Source: Isosphaeraceae bacterium EP7
GTDB lineage: Bacteria > Planctomycetota > Planctomycetia > Isosphaerales > Isosphaeraceae
Assembly (NCBI GenBank): GCA_038400315.1
Contig: CP151667.1
Coordinates: forward strand, 4,227,174 to 4,291,173
Length of the DNA stretch: 64,000 nt
Direction of reading: 5' to 3'
Part shown: positions 17,790 through 26,690 of the stretch, one piece after another
Numbering within the stretch: position 1 is the stretch's first letter
How the letters are laid out: the number at the start of each line of letters is the position of its first letter
Notes under the pieces: model-generated
What the model was told of the DNA's origin: nothing
The model's database searches: none
Seen by the model: the letters and a program-made list of their open reading frames with translations, nothing else
Translations under genes and position numbers: made by a program

Positions 17790-17968
17790 ACGCTTGCCTT
17801 CGGGATGTTCGAGTTTGTGATCCGGCATCCTTGGAAGGTCGAGCACACCGTTCTTGCCCTCTCGGTCGTCGCCCCGACGGCGACCCCCACGACGGTCGCG
17901 TCGGGGTTCATTACGATGGACACCTCGCTCGATTCGAGCGATGCGCGACCCGAGGGGCTCGACCCGTG

Positions 17969-19705
17969 GTGAATCATCGGCGCGGGCTTCGGCTCGGTCT
18001 CGGCCCCGTCTTCGCGTTCGAGTGGACGGCGTGCTCGCGGCGGTGGCAATGGTATGCGCTGCGGGTGTTGTTCGCGGGGACGCTGCTGGCGGCGCTCCTG
18101 GTGGCCAACTCTCAATATGTAGGGCCAAGAAGCGGGGCGACGCTGCGCGACCTGGCGAAGCTCGGCGAGAATTTCTACATCGCGATGATCGGGACCCAGC
18201 TGACCCTGGTGCTGCTGGCGGCCCCGGCCGCCACGGCAGGCGCGGTCTGCCACGATCGTTCGTCGGGCATGTTGACTCACGTGCTCCTCACCGACCTGTC
18301 CGACTCCGAGATCGTCCTCGGCAAGCTCGCCGCCCGGCTGGTGCCGGTGGTCGGGCTGGTGGGCTGCGCGTTGCCGCTGATGGCGATCCTGACCCTGATG
18401 GGCGGGGTCGACCCCGAGGCGCTCGTCGGGGCGTCGCTCGTGACGGTCGGTCTGGCGGTGCTGGGGTGCTCGCTCGCGTTCCTCCTCTCGCTCTGGGCGA
18501 GGAAGACGCACGAGGCATTGCTCGGCACCTATGCCGTCTGGGGGATCTGGCTAGCCGGCCGGCCGTTCCTCGGGTTGTTGAACTCGGCGTTCGGATTGTC
18601 CTTGGCCGTTCCCCCCAGGCTGGTCGATCCCTATTACCTGGCCTTCGCGCCTTACTGGTCTCCCGGCACCGTTTCGTTGGGCGAGTACGGCCTCTTCCTG
18701 GCCGCCACCACCGGTGTCGCGTGTGTGCTCGTCGCCGTCGCGGTGTTCAGGCTCCGGGCGGTTTGCACCCGGGTGAACGTCGCCAGGAAGCTGAGCGTTC
18801 GAGGCCGGCTTGAGAGGTTCGCCGCCCGACTCGACCCGTCGCGGCTTCTGCCCGGCCCCTCGCTCGACTTCAACCCGGTGCTCTGGCGCGAGTGGCACCG
18901 GGCTCGCCCCTCGGGGATGGCACGCGTCGTGGGTGCGTGCTTCATGGCGAGTGCGGTCGTCGCGAGCCTCGCCGCGATCATGATGCCGAGGTCTTCGTTC
19001 AGCATGGCCTGGGTCAACGGCCTCCAGGTCTCGATCGGGATGCTCCTGCTGAGCGTGACGGCGGCGACGTCGCTGGCCGAGGAGCGGGCTCGGGGAAGCC
19101 TCGACGTGCTGATGACGACGACGCTCTCCACGCGCCAGATTGTCATGGGCAAATGGCTGGGGACGTTCCGCCTGGTCCCCTGGTTGGCGGTCCTGCCCGT
19201 CCTTGTCATCCTTTGCAGCGATCCCTTGAAGCGGGCTTACGTTCGTTCCGCCCTGCTGACGTTCCTCTTCGTTCTCGTCTGCGGTGCGGCGGTCACCGGT
19301 CTGGGGCTCGCGATGGCGACCTGGTGCTCCAGGCTCGGTCGGGCGATCGCGCTGACGGTTTCGATCTATGTCCTCCTTGCGGTCGGCTGGTTTTTCATCG
19401 GGGCGGTCTCCATGAGGAGCCCCGACGGAGAGGGGTGGATGATGGCCAGCCCCTTCTTCTTCCCGGGCCAGCTGGCGGCCGACATGTGCGCCAATAACCC
19501 CGATCGAAATCACATCGAGTGGGCGATCTACTGGACGCAGGTCTATGCGGTCGCTGCCGTACTGCTCTTTGTCGCGACGCTGCTCACCTTCAACCGATGC
19601 CTGGGCCGAGTCGAGGTCGGGCTCCCCCTGGCTCGTCCGATGCTGCGAGACGGGGCCGAAACCGTGAAGACCGTGGCGATCGGCGGCGATCCGGCGGGTC
19701 ATTGA
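17969..19705 (+). CDS. ABC-2 type transporter permease-like membrane protein
   Basis: About 578 residues, with two homologous-looking halves each holding about six membrane helices. The first half includes WYALRVLFAGTLLAALLVAN and GTQLTLVLLAAPAATAGAVC. The second begins near FNPVLWREWHRARPSGMARV and continues with MLLLSVTAATSLAEERARGS. The motifs EERARGSLDVLMTTTLSTRQ and HDRSSGMLTHVLLTDLSDSE are the conserved ABC-2 permease 'E(R/K)..GTLE.LL.TPLS' signature, seen twice. I chose GTG 17969 (GAGGGG at 17952-17957); GTG 17966 is equivalent. No ATP-binding subunit is adjacent, so its partner must be encoded elsewhere. Confidence 0.82.
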   Translation: MNHRRGLRLGLGPVFAFEWTACSRRWQWYALRVLFAGTLLAALLVANSQYVGPRSGATLRDLAKLGENFYIAMIGTQLTLVLLAAPAATAGAVCHDRSSGMLTHVLLTDLSDSEIVLGKLAARLVPVVGLVGCALPLMAILTLMGGVDPEALVGASLVTVGLAVLGCSLAFLLSLWARKTHEALLGTYAVWGIWLAGRPFLGLLNSAFGLSLAVPPRLVDPYYLAFAPYWSPGTVSLGEYGLFLAATTGVACVLVAVAVFRLRAVCTRVNVARKLSVRGRLERFAARLDPSRLLPGPSLDFNPVLWREWHRARPSGMARVVGACFMASAVVASLAAIMMPRSSFSMAWVNGLQVSIGMLLLSVTAATSLAEERARGSLDVLMTTTLSTRQIVMGKWLGTFRLVPWLAVLPVLVILCSDPLKRAYVRSALLTFLFVLVCGAAVTGLGLAMATWCSRLGRAIALTVSIYVLLAVGWFFIGAVSMRSPDGEGWMMASPFFFPGQLAADMCANNPDRNHIEWAIYWTQVYAVAAVLLFVATLLTFNRCLGRVEVGLPLARPMLRDGAETVKTVAIGGDPAGH

Positions 19706-19896
19706 GCCGCGGGTACTGTCGGTGGCGGCGTCCGAGAGACGCTCGGCGTCCCTCGTGAGGGGTCGGATCCGGCTCTTTGTCGCGGAGGACGTCCCACCAA
19801 AAAAGTTGACCTACGCTTGTCTCGGCCCAGACGTGCATGGACTTCCCCGATGATGGGGAACGGGCGGGGCCCGCGCGGTTGACTTTGAGGGTTCTG

Positions 19897-21339
19897 ATGA
19901 TGCTCCGCCGATCGGTGGTTGCCGGCGTGGCCTGCTGCGTTGCGGCCGTGTTCGTCGCCGGCGTGGCCCAAGGGGCTGCTCCCGTCCCGGCCGCGGGGAC
20001 GGAAGGGGGGAGGGGACGGTTCCCGGATTTCGGGTTCTTGCCCCAGGGGTATTCCGGCCGGAGCTTCAAGCTCAGCCAGGACTATCCGTCGGTTGCGCCG
20101 GACAAATCCGCGGTCCCCGAGTTTTTCGGGGCGGAGACGCGGAGCGACTGGGTGGAAGGGTCGCTGCGGGCGGGCTGGAAGCCGTATATGCTGGCCCTCA
20201 GGCGATATTGCTATGAAGGGAATGTCGAGGCCGACTGGCGGGTCGAGGAGAACAAGGTCCGCCGCTGGTATCACATGCCCTGGCAGCACTTCGGCCCCAC
20301 CGGGCGCGAGGGAATCCGAGGGATGACGAAGGAGGCGGAGGTCAAGAAGTACCAGCTCGCCCCGGGACAGACGTACTCCGGCGGGCAGACCTATGCCGTG
20401 GCGTATTACAACGAGATCGCGGGATACACGATCGGCCAGGTCTGGAAGAACCACGAGGCCCCCGACTTGCAGGGCGGGGCGGAGTTCGGCCACGGCTCGG
20501 TGATTTGCAAGCTGCTGTACGTGGACGTGCCGACCGAGCAGGTGCCCAGCCTGGTGGATCCGATCCTCTGGCAGGGCTATATCTGCGACAACTTCGCGTC
20601 GGACAATCGCTCGGTGCGGCCGCTCGCCCTGATCCAGATGGACGTCATGGTGCGGGACGACCGGACGCCGACGGGCTGGCTGTTCGGCACGTTCCAGTAC
20701 AACGGGACGCTGAAGCGGGCCGACCGCTGGGACAACCTCGTGCCCGTGGGAGTGCAGTGGGGCAACGACGAGGGAGTCAGGACCGACAAGTATCACATCC
20801 GCTGCCCCGAGCGGACCTTGACGGTCGCGGAGATCCGGGAATCGATCATCAACGAGGACCGGGACGAATTGCCCGCGACCCACCTGGGGTGGAACGGCCG
20901 CCTGAACGGTCCGGTGGACAATCCCCGCAGTTCTTGCATGAGCTGCCACTCGACGGCCCAGTATCCGATCAAGTCGGAGATGGCCCCGTTCTTCGAACAG
21001 AACCCCCCGGCGCCGGGCGACGATCGCTGGATGCGCTGGTTCAAGAACAACAAGTGCACCAGCAAGGGGGGCGTCGCGTTCGACGAGGGGAGCCAGTCGG
21101 CCGATTTCTGCATCCAGCTCGTGCAGGGGATCGACAACTTCCATCGCTGGAAAGACCAACGAGGCGGGATCTTCGCCTCCGAGATCGACAAGCCCGGGGT
21201 GCTCGACCGCCCCGAGGCCAGCCGCGACCGGCCCGAGACCGACCGGAATGACCGGAACGACCTGGGCCTGGACCCCAAGCCGCTGTCGAGCATCCAGCCC
21301 GACCAGGACGACGAGCCCGACCCGCTGCCGAAGCGATAA
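19897..21339 (+). CDS. exported monoheme c-type-like protein
   Basis: About 480 residues with a Sec signal peptide (SVVAGVACCVAAVFVAGVAQ, AQG-A cleavage). ATG 19897 or 19900 both fit the GAGGG at 19887-19891. The body is rich in Trp/Tyr/Gly without clear repeats. One heme-attachment motif, CMSCH in NPRSSCMSCHSTAQ, lies near residue 350, which makes this a likely periplasmic monoheme cytochrome. The fold is not a standard small cytochrome c, so the large N-terminal part is unassigned. The C-terminal 50 residues are highly charged and disordered-looking (RDRPETDRNDRNDLG). It is followed by a DUF1501 protein on the same strand. Confidence 0.75.
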   Translation: MMLRRSVVAGVACCVAAVFVAGVAQGAAPVPAAGTEGGRGRFPDFGFLPQGYSGRSFKLSQDYPSVAPDKSAVPEFFGAETRSDWVEGSLRAGWKPYMLALRRYCYEGNVEADWRVEENKVRRWYHMPWQHFGPTGREGIRGMTKEAEVKKYQLAPGQTYSGGQTYAVAYYNEIAGYTIGQVWKNHEAPDLQGGAEFGHGSVICKLLYVDVPTEQVPSLVDPILWQGYICDNFASDNRSVRPLALIQMDVMVRDDRTPTGWLFGTFQYNGTLKRADRWDNLVPVGVQWGNDEGVRTDKYHIRCPERTLTVAEIRESIINEDRDELPATHLGWNGRLNGPVDNPRSSCMSCHSTAQYPIKSEMAPFFEQNPPAPGDDRWMRWFKNNKCTSKGGVAFDEGSQSADFCIQLVQGIDNFHRWKDQRGGIFASEIDKPGVLDRPEASRDRPETDRNDRNDLGLDPKPLSSIQPDQDDEPDPLPKR

Positions 21340-21572
21340 CGATCTGTCACTTCGCGAGAAGAACTGAGGACCGGTGCGGCGGCCGCGAGGAGCGGGCCGC
21401 GGTGCCGGTCCTCTTCGCATGCGCAAGCCGACTTTCAGAGGGGCTTTCCTCCTCTTCGGGCACTGTCGGGGCGGCGTTTATCGCTTGCTTGATGAATGTT
21501 GGAATTTTTGCTAGGGTTCGTGGATCCCAGACCTCAAACCTATGCACGAATTTCGAGAGCGGAGCGGCTCGG

Positions 21573-22970
21573 ATGCTTCGATTCCTCGGCCCTTCGTCCC
21601 GTCTTTGCGACGGCTTGACACGCCGCGAGATCCTCCGCGTAGGCGGGCTCGGCTTGCTGGGCTCGGGCCTGAACATCGCGGACCTGGCCCGCGCCGGGGT
21701 CGCCGGGGGGCGTGCGTCGGCCGGCTCGACGTTCGGGCGGGCCAGGTCGTGCATCGCGCTGTTCCTGATGGGCGGGGTGCCGCAGCACTCCACCTGGGAC
21801 CCCAAGCCGGACGCCCCCGAGCAGATTCGCGGCGAGTTCCGGCCGATCGCCACGAAGGTTCCCGGCCTGAGCCTCTCGGAGCTGATGCCGCGGACCGCCG
21901 CGGTGGCCGACAAGCTCTGCATCCTGCGGGCGATGTCCACGGGCGACAACGCCCACTCGTCCAGCGGCTATTACATGCTGACCGGGCAGCCCCACAACCC
22001 GAAGAATTTCGAGAACGCCAACCCGGGGGCGCCCAACGATGCCCCGGTGCTGGGTGCGCTGGTCGGCCGGCTCGCCCCGCCCCTGGGCGGTTTGCCTTCC
22101 GCCGTGACGCTGCCGCACCGGATCTTCAATACCGACGGCAGCATCTGGCCCGGCCAGGATGCGGGGTTCCTGGGCCGGTCGAGCGACCCCTGGTTGTTGA
22201 ACGCCGTGCCGACCGCCGAGGGCTACCAGATCCGGGAGATCAACCTGCCCGCGGACCTCGACCCGGCCCGGCTGGGGCGGCGCAAAAGTCTCCTCGACGA
22301 GGTCAACGCCTTCAGCCAGGGCCTCGGGGCGAAGTCGATGGAGGGGCTGACCCGGCAGGCGCTCGACCTCCTCTCGTCGGCCCAGGCGCGACGGGCATTC
22401 CAGCTCGATGACGAGCCGAGAGAGAGCCGCGACCGTTACGGGGCCAGCCCGTTCGGCCAGGGGGTGTTGCTGGCCCGCCGCCTGGTCGAGGCCGGGGTCC
22501 GGCTGGCGCAGGTCAACTGGTATCGGGCGGCCGACGAGCCGCAGGCCAATCCCTGCTGGGACAGCCACGAGAACGAGGCGGGCCGCCTCAAGACGGTGCT
22601 GATGCCGCCGACCGATCAGGCCTACTCGGCGCTGCTCGAAGACCTCGACCGGCGAGGCCTCCTGGACGAGACGCTGGTCGTCTGCATGTCCGAGTTCGGC
22701 CGGACGCCGAACCTCGATGCCAGGGGGGGCCGGGGCCACTGGGGGACCGTCTTCTCGGTGAGCCTCGCGGGCGGAGGGGTGCGCGGAGGCCAGGTGTACG
22801 GGGCTTCGGACAAGATCGGCGGCGACCCGCGCGACGGGCTGGTTCGGCCCGAAGATCTGGCGGCCACCATCTTCCACTGCCTCGGCTACAGCCCCGACAC
22901 CGAGTACCAAGATCCCCTCGGCCGCCCCCACCCGATCAGCCGGGGCACGGTCCTCCACGCGATCCTCTGA
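21573..22970 (+). CDS. DUF1501 family Tat-exported protein
   Basis: A 465-residue member of DUF1501, a planctomycete-expanded family in the alkaline-phosphatase/sulfatase-like superfamily. A twin-arginine signal (LTRREILRVGGLGLLGSG) lies at residues 15-32. Family motifs follow: CIALFLMGGVPQHSTWDPKP, MSTGDNAHSSSGYYMLTGQP and VVCMSEFGRTPNLDARGGRG then HWG. In most planctomycete genomes DUF1501 genes follow a DUF1549/DUF1553 cytochrome-containing partner. Here the preceding gene is a monoheme protein instead. The start at 21573 was picked because the Tat signal begins just after it; the longer frame from 21402 has no leader. Confidence 0.93.
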   Translation: MLRFLGPSSRLCDGLTRREILRVGGLGLLGSGLNIADLARAGVAGGRASAGSTFGRARSCIALFLMGGVPQHSTWDPKPDAPEQIRGEFRPIATKVPGLSLSELMPRTAAVADKLCILRAMSTGDNAHSSSGYYMLTGQPHNPKNFENANPGAPNDAPVLGALVGRLAPPLGGLPSAVTLPHRIFNTDGSIWPGQDAGFLGRSSDPWLLNAVPTAEGYQIREINLPADLDPARLGRRKSLLDEVNAFSQGLGAKSMEGLTRQALDLLSSAQARRAFQLDDEPRESRDRYGASPFGQGVLLARRLVEAGVRLAQVNWYRAADEPQANPCWDSHENEAGRLKTVLMPPTDQAYSALLEDLDRRGLLDETLVVCMSEFGRTPNLDARGGRGHWGTVFSVSLAGGGVRGGQVYGASDKIGGDPRDGLVRPEDLAATIFHCLGYSPDTEYQDPLGRPHPISRGTVLHAIL

Positions 22971-23122
22971 CGTCGATCGGTGATCGCGAGGTCCGATCGG
23001 TCGAGCATGGATTCCCGGGCAATTCAGGGCACCGGGGATTCCGCCGGGCGGGACTCTGAAGTTCTTGGGTCGCGTCGGGAAGTCTCGGCATAATTTCGGA
23101 CGTGGTTGGGCGAACGTCTTCC

Positions 23123-24781
23123 ATGAGCCACGAAAACCCCTCCCTCGGCCGACGATCCGACCTGGACGCCCTGCGGGCGGGCGCCATGCTGCTGGGGATC
23201 GTCCTGCACGGGTCGCTCTCGTTCTTCCCGTCGTTCTGGGTCGTCACGGATCGTCGGCAGGATCCTGCTTTCGGGATCGTGTTCTCGGCCATCCATGGCT
23301 TCCGGATGCCGCTCTTCTTCGTCATGTGCGGTTTCTTCAGCGCCATGCTGCTCCACCGCCGAGGCCGTTGGGCGCTGGTCAAGCACCGGTTCCACAGGGT
23401 GTTCCTCCCGTTGTTGCTGGGGATGGCCACCGTCGTCCCGGCCACGATCTGGATCTCGGGCGTCGCGATGTCGTCCGCCCCCCCCAAGCCGGCCGCCCTG
23501 AAGCCGGCCGCCAAGGCGTCGAACATCTGGACGGCCGCCCAGGCAGGGGACCTCGGCGCCATCGAGGGGTACCTGGCGAGCGGTGTGGCGGTGGATGAGA
23601 CGGATCCCGAACAGGGCGGGACGCCGCTGCTCTGGGCGGGGGCCTCCGGTCGGGCCGAGGCGATCGAACTGCTCATCAAGCGGGGCGCCGATGTGAACGC
23701 CTCCGACCGTGAAGGCGGGACGGCCCTGCACGCGGCGGCCTTTCTGGGTCACGAGCTTACCGTCGATGTGCTCCTCAGGAACGGCGCGAAGGTCAACGCG
23801 ACGAATAAGCGCGGTAACACGCCTCTCGATCTCGCGGTCCTCGATGAGGAGACCACCCGGTTCTACGCGTCGCTCCTCCAACTCAAGGCGAACGAAGACG
23901 GGTTGGGACGGCACAAGGCCACGATCGCGGAGTCCCTGCGCCAGCGTGGCGCGAAGGTGGGGCGCACGACGAGCGTGGCGGAACTGCTGATGCAGATCCC
24001 CATCTTCCACCACCTCTGGTTCCTCTGGTTTCTCTGGTGGCTCGTCGTCGGCTATGCGGCCCTCTCCGCCCTCGGCGCGAGGCTGCCCTCGGTCCACCTG
24101 CCCGACTGGCTGGTCCTCTCGCCCGCCCGCTACCTCTGGCTGGTCCCACTGACGATGATTCCCCATTGGTCCATGGGAGACGGGGGCGCGTCCCCGATCT
24201 TCGGGCCCGATACCTCGATCGGCCTTCTGCCGATCCCGCACGTCCTGGCCTATTACGCGATCTTCTTCGGCTTCGGTGCCCTCTATTACGGGGCCGAAGA
24301 CCGGTCCGGTCGCGTCGGCCTGCGATGGTGGCTGCCGCTCTCGATCGGGCTCCTCGTCGTCTTCCCGCTGGGGATGGCCCTCATGGCGGGCTGGGCCGGG
24401 CCCGCGGGCGCTGAACTCGGGCCGCTGCAGCGACGAGTCCTGATGGTTCTGTTGCAGGCGGCCTTCCCCTGGCTCATGACGTTCGGACTCATGGGATTGT
24501 TCCGGCGGGTCTGCTCGGTCGAGAGCCCGACGATGCGTTATCTGTCCGACTCGGCATACTGGCTCTATCTCGCCCACCTGCCGCTGATCATCGGGGCCCA
24601 GTACGTGGTCCGAGACTGGCCGATCCCGGCCCCGGTGAAGTTCGTGCTCATCGTCGTGGCGGTGACCGCGTTCCTGTTGTGGACCTATCAGGCCATGGTC
24701 CGCTACACCTGGCTGGGGCGGTTGCTGAACGGGCCGCGCACCAGGCCCGCGCCTGCCGGGGCGCCCGTCGTCGTCGCATGA
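23123..24781 (+). CDS. acyltransferase-3 family membrane protein with internal ankyrin repeats
   Basis: A 552-residue protein. Residues 1-115 are the first part of an acyltransferase family 3 (OpgC/MdoC-like) membrane enzyme: RRSDLDALRAGAMLLGIVLH with the catalytic-type His, then FRMPLFFVMCGFFSAMLL. Residues about 118-285 are an insertion containing three ankyrin-type repeats (TAAQAGDLGAIEGYLASGVA, TPLLWAGASGRAEAIELLIK and TALHAAAFLGHELTVDVLLR, then GNTPLDLAVL). From about residue 290 the membrane enzyme resumes with about eight helices (FHHLWFLWFLWWLVVGYAAL, AYWLYLAHLPLIIGAQYVV). The family transfers acyl groups to sugars, often periplasmic glucans. The insertion sits in one loop, on the cytoplasmic side or periplasmic side depending on topology. 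The reading frame is continuous, so this is not an assembly artefact of two genes. Confidence 0.88.
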   Translation: MSHENPSLGRRSDLDALRAGAMLLGIVLHGSLSFFPSFWVVTDRRQDPAFGIVFSAIHGFRMPLFFVMCGFFSAMLLHRRGRWALVKHRFHRVFLPLLLGMATVVPATIWISGVAMSSAPPKPAALKPAAKASNIWTAAQAGDLGAIEGYLASGVAVDETDPEQGGTPLLWAGASGRAEAIELLIKRGADVNASDREGGTALHAAAFLGHELTVDVLLRNGAKVNATNKRGNTPLDLAVLDEETTRFYASLLQLKANEDGLGRHKATIAESLRQRGAKVGRTTSVAELLMQIPIFHHLWFLWFLWWLVVGYAALSALGARLPSVHLPDWLVLSPARYLWLVPLTMIPHWSMGDGGASPIFGPDTSIGLLPIPHVLAYYAIFFGFGALYYGAEDRSGRVGLRWWLPLSIGLLVVFPLGMALMAGWAGPAGAELGPLQRRVLMVLLQAAFPWLMTFGLMGLFRRVCSVESPTMRYLSDSAYWLYLAHLPLIIGAQYVVRDWPIPAPVKFVLIVVAVTAFLLWTYQAMVRYTWLGRLLNGPRTRPAPAGAPVVVA

Positions 24782-24846
24782 AGCCGTGTCACGTCAGTGA
24801 CGTCTGCGTTAACGGCCGATCCCTCACGCTCGGGGGACCGGACCGA

Positions 24847-25350
24847 TCAGGGGGCCTGCGAGGTGGCCGCGCCCTGGGACAGGAGGTTGTCGAGGTCCAG
24901 GTGCCGGGAGAACATGGCCAGGCCGCCGTCATGGTCGCGCGGCCATTCCTCGCGGGGGCGGTCCCAGTAGAGTTCCACGCCGTTGCCGTCGGGGTCGCGG
25001 ATATAGAGGGCCTCGCTGACCCCATGGTCGCTCGCGCCTTCCAGGGGGATTCCTGCCGCGATGAGCTTTCGCAGGGCATCGGCGAGCGCGACGCGGGTCG
25101 GATAGACGATGGCCAGGTGATAGAGGCCGGTGGTGCCCGGCGGCGGGGGCGTGCCGCCGAGGCTCTCCCATGTGTTCAGGGCGATGTGATGGTGGTAGCC
25201 GCCCGCGGAGAGGAACGCGGCGCTCTTGCCGTACCGCTGGGTCAGCCCGAAGCCGAGCACACCGCGGTAGAAGTCGAGGGCGCGGTCCAGGTCGGCCACC
25301 TTGAGGTGGACATGCCCGATCCCGACGCGTGGATCGATTGGCTCGCTCAT
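24847..25350 (-). CDS. VOC family dioxygenase/glyoxalase-like protein
   Basis: A 167-residue vicinal-oxygen-chelate protein with two betaalphabetabetabeta modules. Metal ligands are visible: His in IGHVHLKVADLDRALDFYRG, His in LYHLAIVYPTR, and Glu in DPDGNGVELYWDRP. The phrase DPDGNGVELYWDRP strongly resembles catechol 2,3-dioxygenase (CatE-like) extradiol enzymes. The C-terminal region (MFSRHLDLDNLLSQ) fits the same group. The substrate is unknown. It lies alone between the acyltransferase gene and an SGNH hydrolase gene, oriented opposite to the former. Confidence 0.9.
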   Translation of the reverse strand: MSEPIDPRVGIGHVHLKVADLDRALDFYRGVLGFGLTQRYGKSAAFLSAGGYHHHIALNTWESLGGTPPPPGTTGLYHLAIVYPTRVALADALRKLIAAGIPLEGASDHGVSEALYIRDPDGNGVELYWDRPREEWPRDHDGGLAMFSRHLDLDNLLSQGAATSQAP

Positions 25351-25428
25351 GGCCCTGCTCCCGGTCGTTTCCTGGGGCGGATGTCGGCGACCAGGACATG
25401 GACCGGGCCGCCGACATGCCTGCCATCG

Positions 25429-26622
25429 TCAAGGTTTTCCCGATGTCTTCCCGGCCAAGAGGGCGGGATCGACCAGGAGGGCGAGGATCGCCTGGGCGTA
25501 GACGCGGTGGCCATAGTCGTTGGGGTGATTGACCCCGTTGCCGTTGAGGTCGAGGTGATGCTTCCGAGCCAGCAATCGACTCCAGATTGAAGTGAGGTCG
25601 ACGAGGACGACTCCCGGGGCTTCGAGCGAGGCCAGCGCTTCGCGGTACTCGGGGAACATCGACGGCGGGGTCGCCATCCAGTCGGGGTTGCCGGTCATGG
25701 TGGCGACCAGGATGACTTCGGTCTCCGCATTCGTCGCATGGATGCGCTTGAGCATGGCTTCGATGTTCGCCCGGAACGCCTTGGGGTTACGCCCGCCGAC
25801 GTCGTTCATCCCGTAGGCGATCACGATCAGGTCGGGGTTCGACTTCAGGAGCTTGTCGACGTCGTTGAGCCCTTGCCCCGACGACCAGCCGCCGACGGCG
25901 AAATTGCGGAGCGTGACCTTGGCGCCGTAGGTCGCCTCGAGCTGGGCCGCGACCAGCGTGGGGTAGGGGGGGAGGAACGGGAGTGTCTTGGTGAACTCCG
26001 ATGCGTTGTATCCCTCGGAGATGCTGTCGCCGCTAACGGCGATCGTCACGGGCTGCTTCGCCTTGAGCCTGTCGATGGTTCGCCCGAGCCGTTCGCCCGC
26101 GAACGAAGGTCTGTAGGCATCCCACTTCGCGTCCCTGGGGACGTAGCTTACCTCGACCTGGCGGTCGTGGAAGAAGTGGGCGTTGTCGAAGAGGATGCTC
26201 GTCTCGGGATGACCTGTGCGGTGGCCGATGCTATTGGGCGATCCCTTGGGAGGGAACAGCTCCCCCTCGGCGAGCGACGCGATTTTCGAACCCTGGGGGA
26301 GCACGATCCCCGAGCCGTCGGGGGTCAGTTGATAGTCGGTCTCGTTCTCGAACGAGCGGAGTCCATCGGCGGAACGGACTTCGAGCACGCGTTCGGCGTC
26401 ATAGAGGAGCCTGGCCGACGGCTTGCCGTCCGCCCCCTTGATGAACAGCACGCTCTCGCGGTGGATGGTGCCGCCGTCCCAGGGCCCCTTGAGAAGGTGG
26501 AGATCGGGCAGGCGTTCGGAGATCGGCGCCGGTCGCGGCTGCGGATCTTCGGCCCGTGCGGGGGTGGCCACGAGGCCGATCAATGCCGGGAGGGACAGGA
26601 CACAGCGCGATCGGAATTGCAT
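25429..26622 (-). CDS. secreted SGNH/GDSL hydrolase
   Basis: A 397-residue exported protein with a signal peptide (CVLSLPALIGLVATPARA, then E). Residues about 30-185 form an N-terminal beta-rich domain with no recognised name. The SGNH hydrolase domain follows: block I IAVSGDSISEGYN (Ser), block II with Gly in VGGWSSGQG, block III IAYGMNDVG (Asn), and block V LNGNGVNHPNDYGHRVYAQ (Asp/His). All four residues are present. This family deacetylates or de-esterifies sugars and polysaccharides. Being secreted, it probably acts on carbohydrate in the periplasm or outside. It may share a promoter region with the next upstream SDR, which is on the same strand 69 bases away. Confidence 0.9.
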   Translation of the reverse strand: MQFRSRCVLSLPALIGLVATPARAEDPQPRPAPISERLPDLHLLKGPWDGGTIHRESVLFIKGADGKPSARLLYDAERVLEVRSADGLRSFENETDYQLTPDGSGIVLPQGSKIASLAEGELFPPKGSPNSIGHRTGHPETSILFDNAHFFHDRQVEVSYVPRDAKWDAYRPSFAGERLGRTIDRLKAKQPVTIAVSGDSISEGYNASEFTKTLPFLPPYPTLVAAQLEATYGAKVTLRNFAVGGWSSGQGLNDVDKLLKSNPDLIVIAYGMNDVGGRNPKAFRANIEAMLKRIHATNAETEVILVATMTGNPDWMATPPSMFPEYREALASLEAPGVVLVDLTSIWSRLLARKHHLDLNGNGVNHPNDYGHRVYAQAILALLVDPALLAGKTSGKP

Positions 26623-26690
26623 CGGGATTCTCCGCGAGGATGGATTGTTCGTTTCGGCGGCCCGTTGCGGGGCGGGAGAGGCCGGCCAGC

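Noticed and set aside
17969-19705. A complete ABC transporter around the ABC-2 permease
   Set aside because: No ATP-binding subunit with Walker motifs is encoded next to it on either strand; it is an orphan permease in this window.
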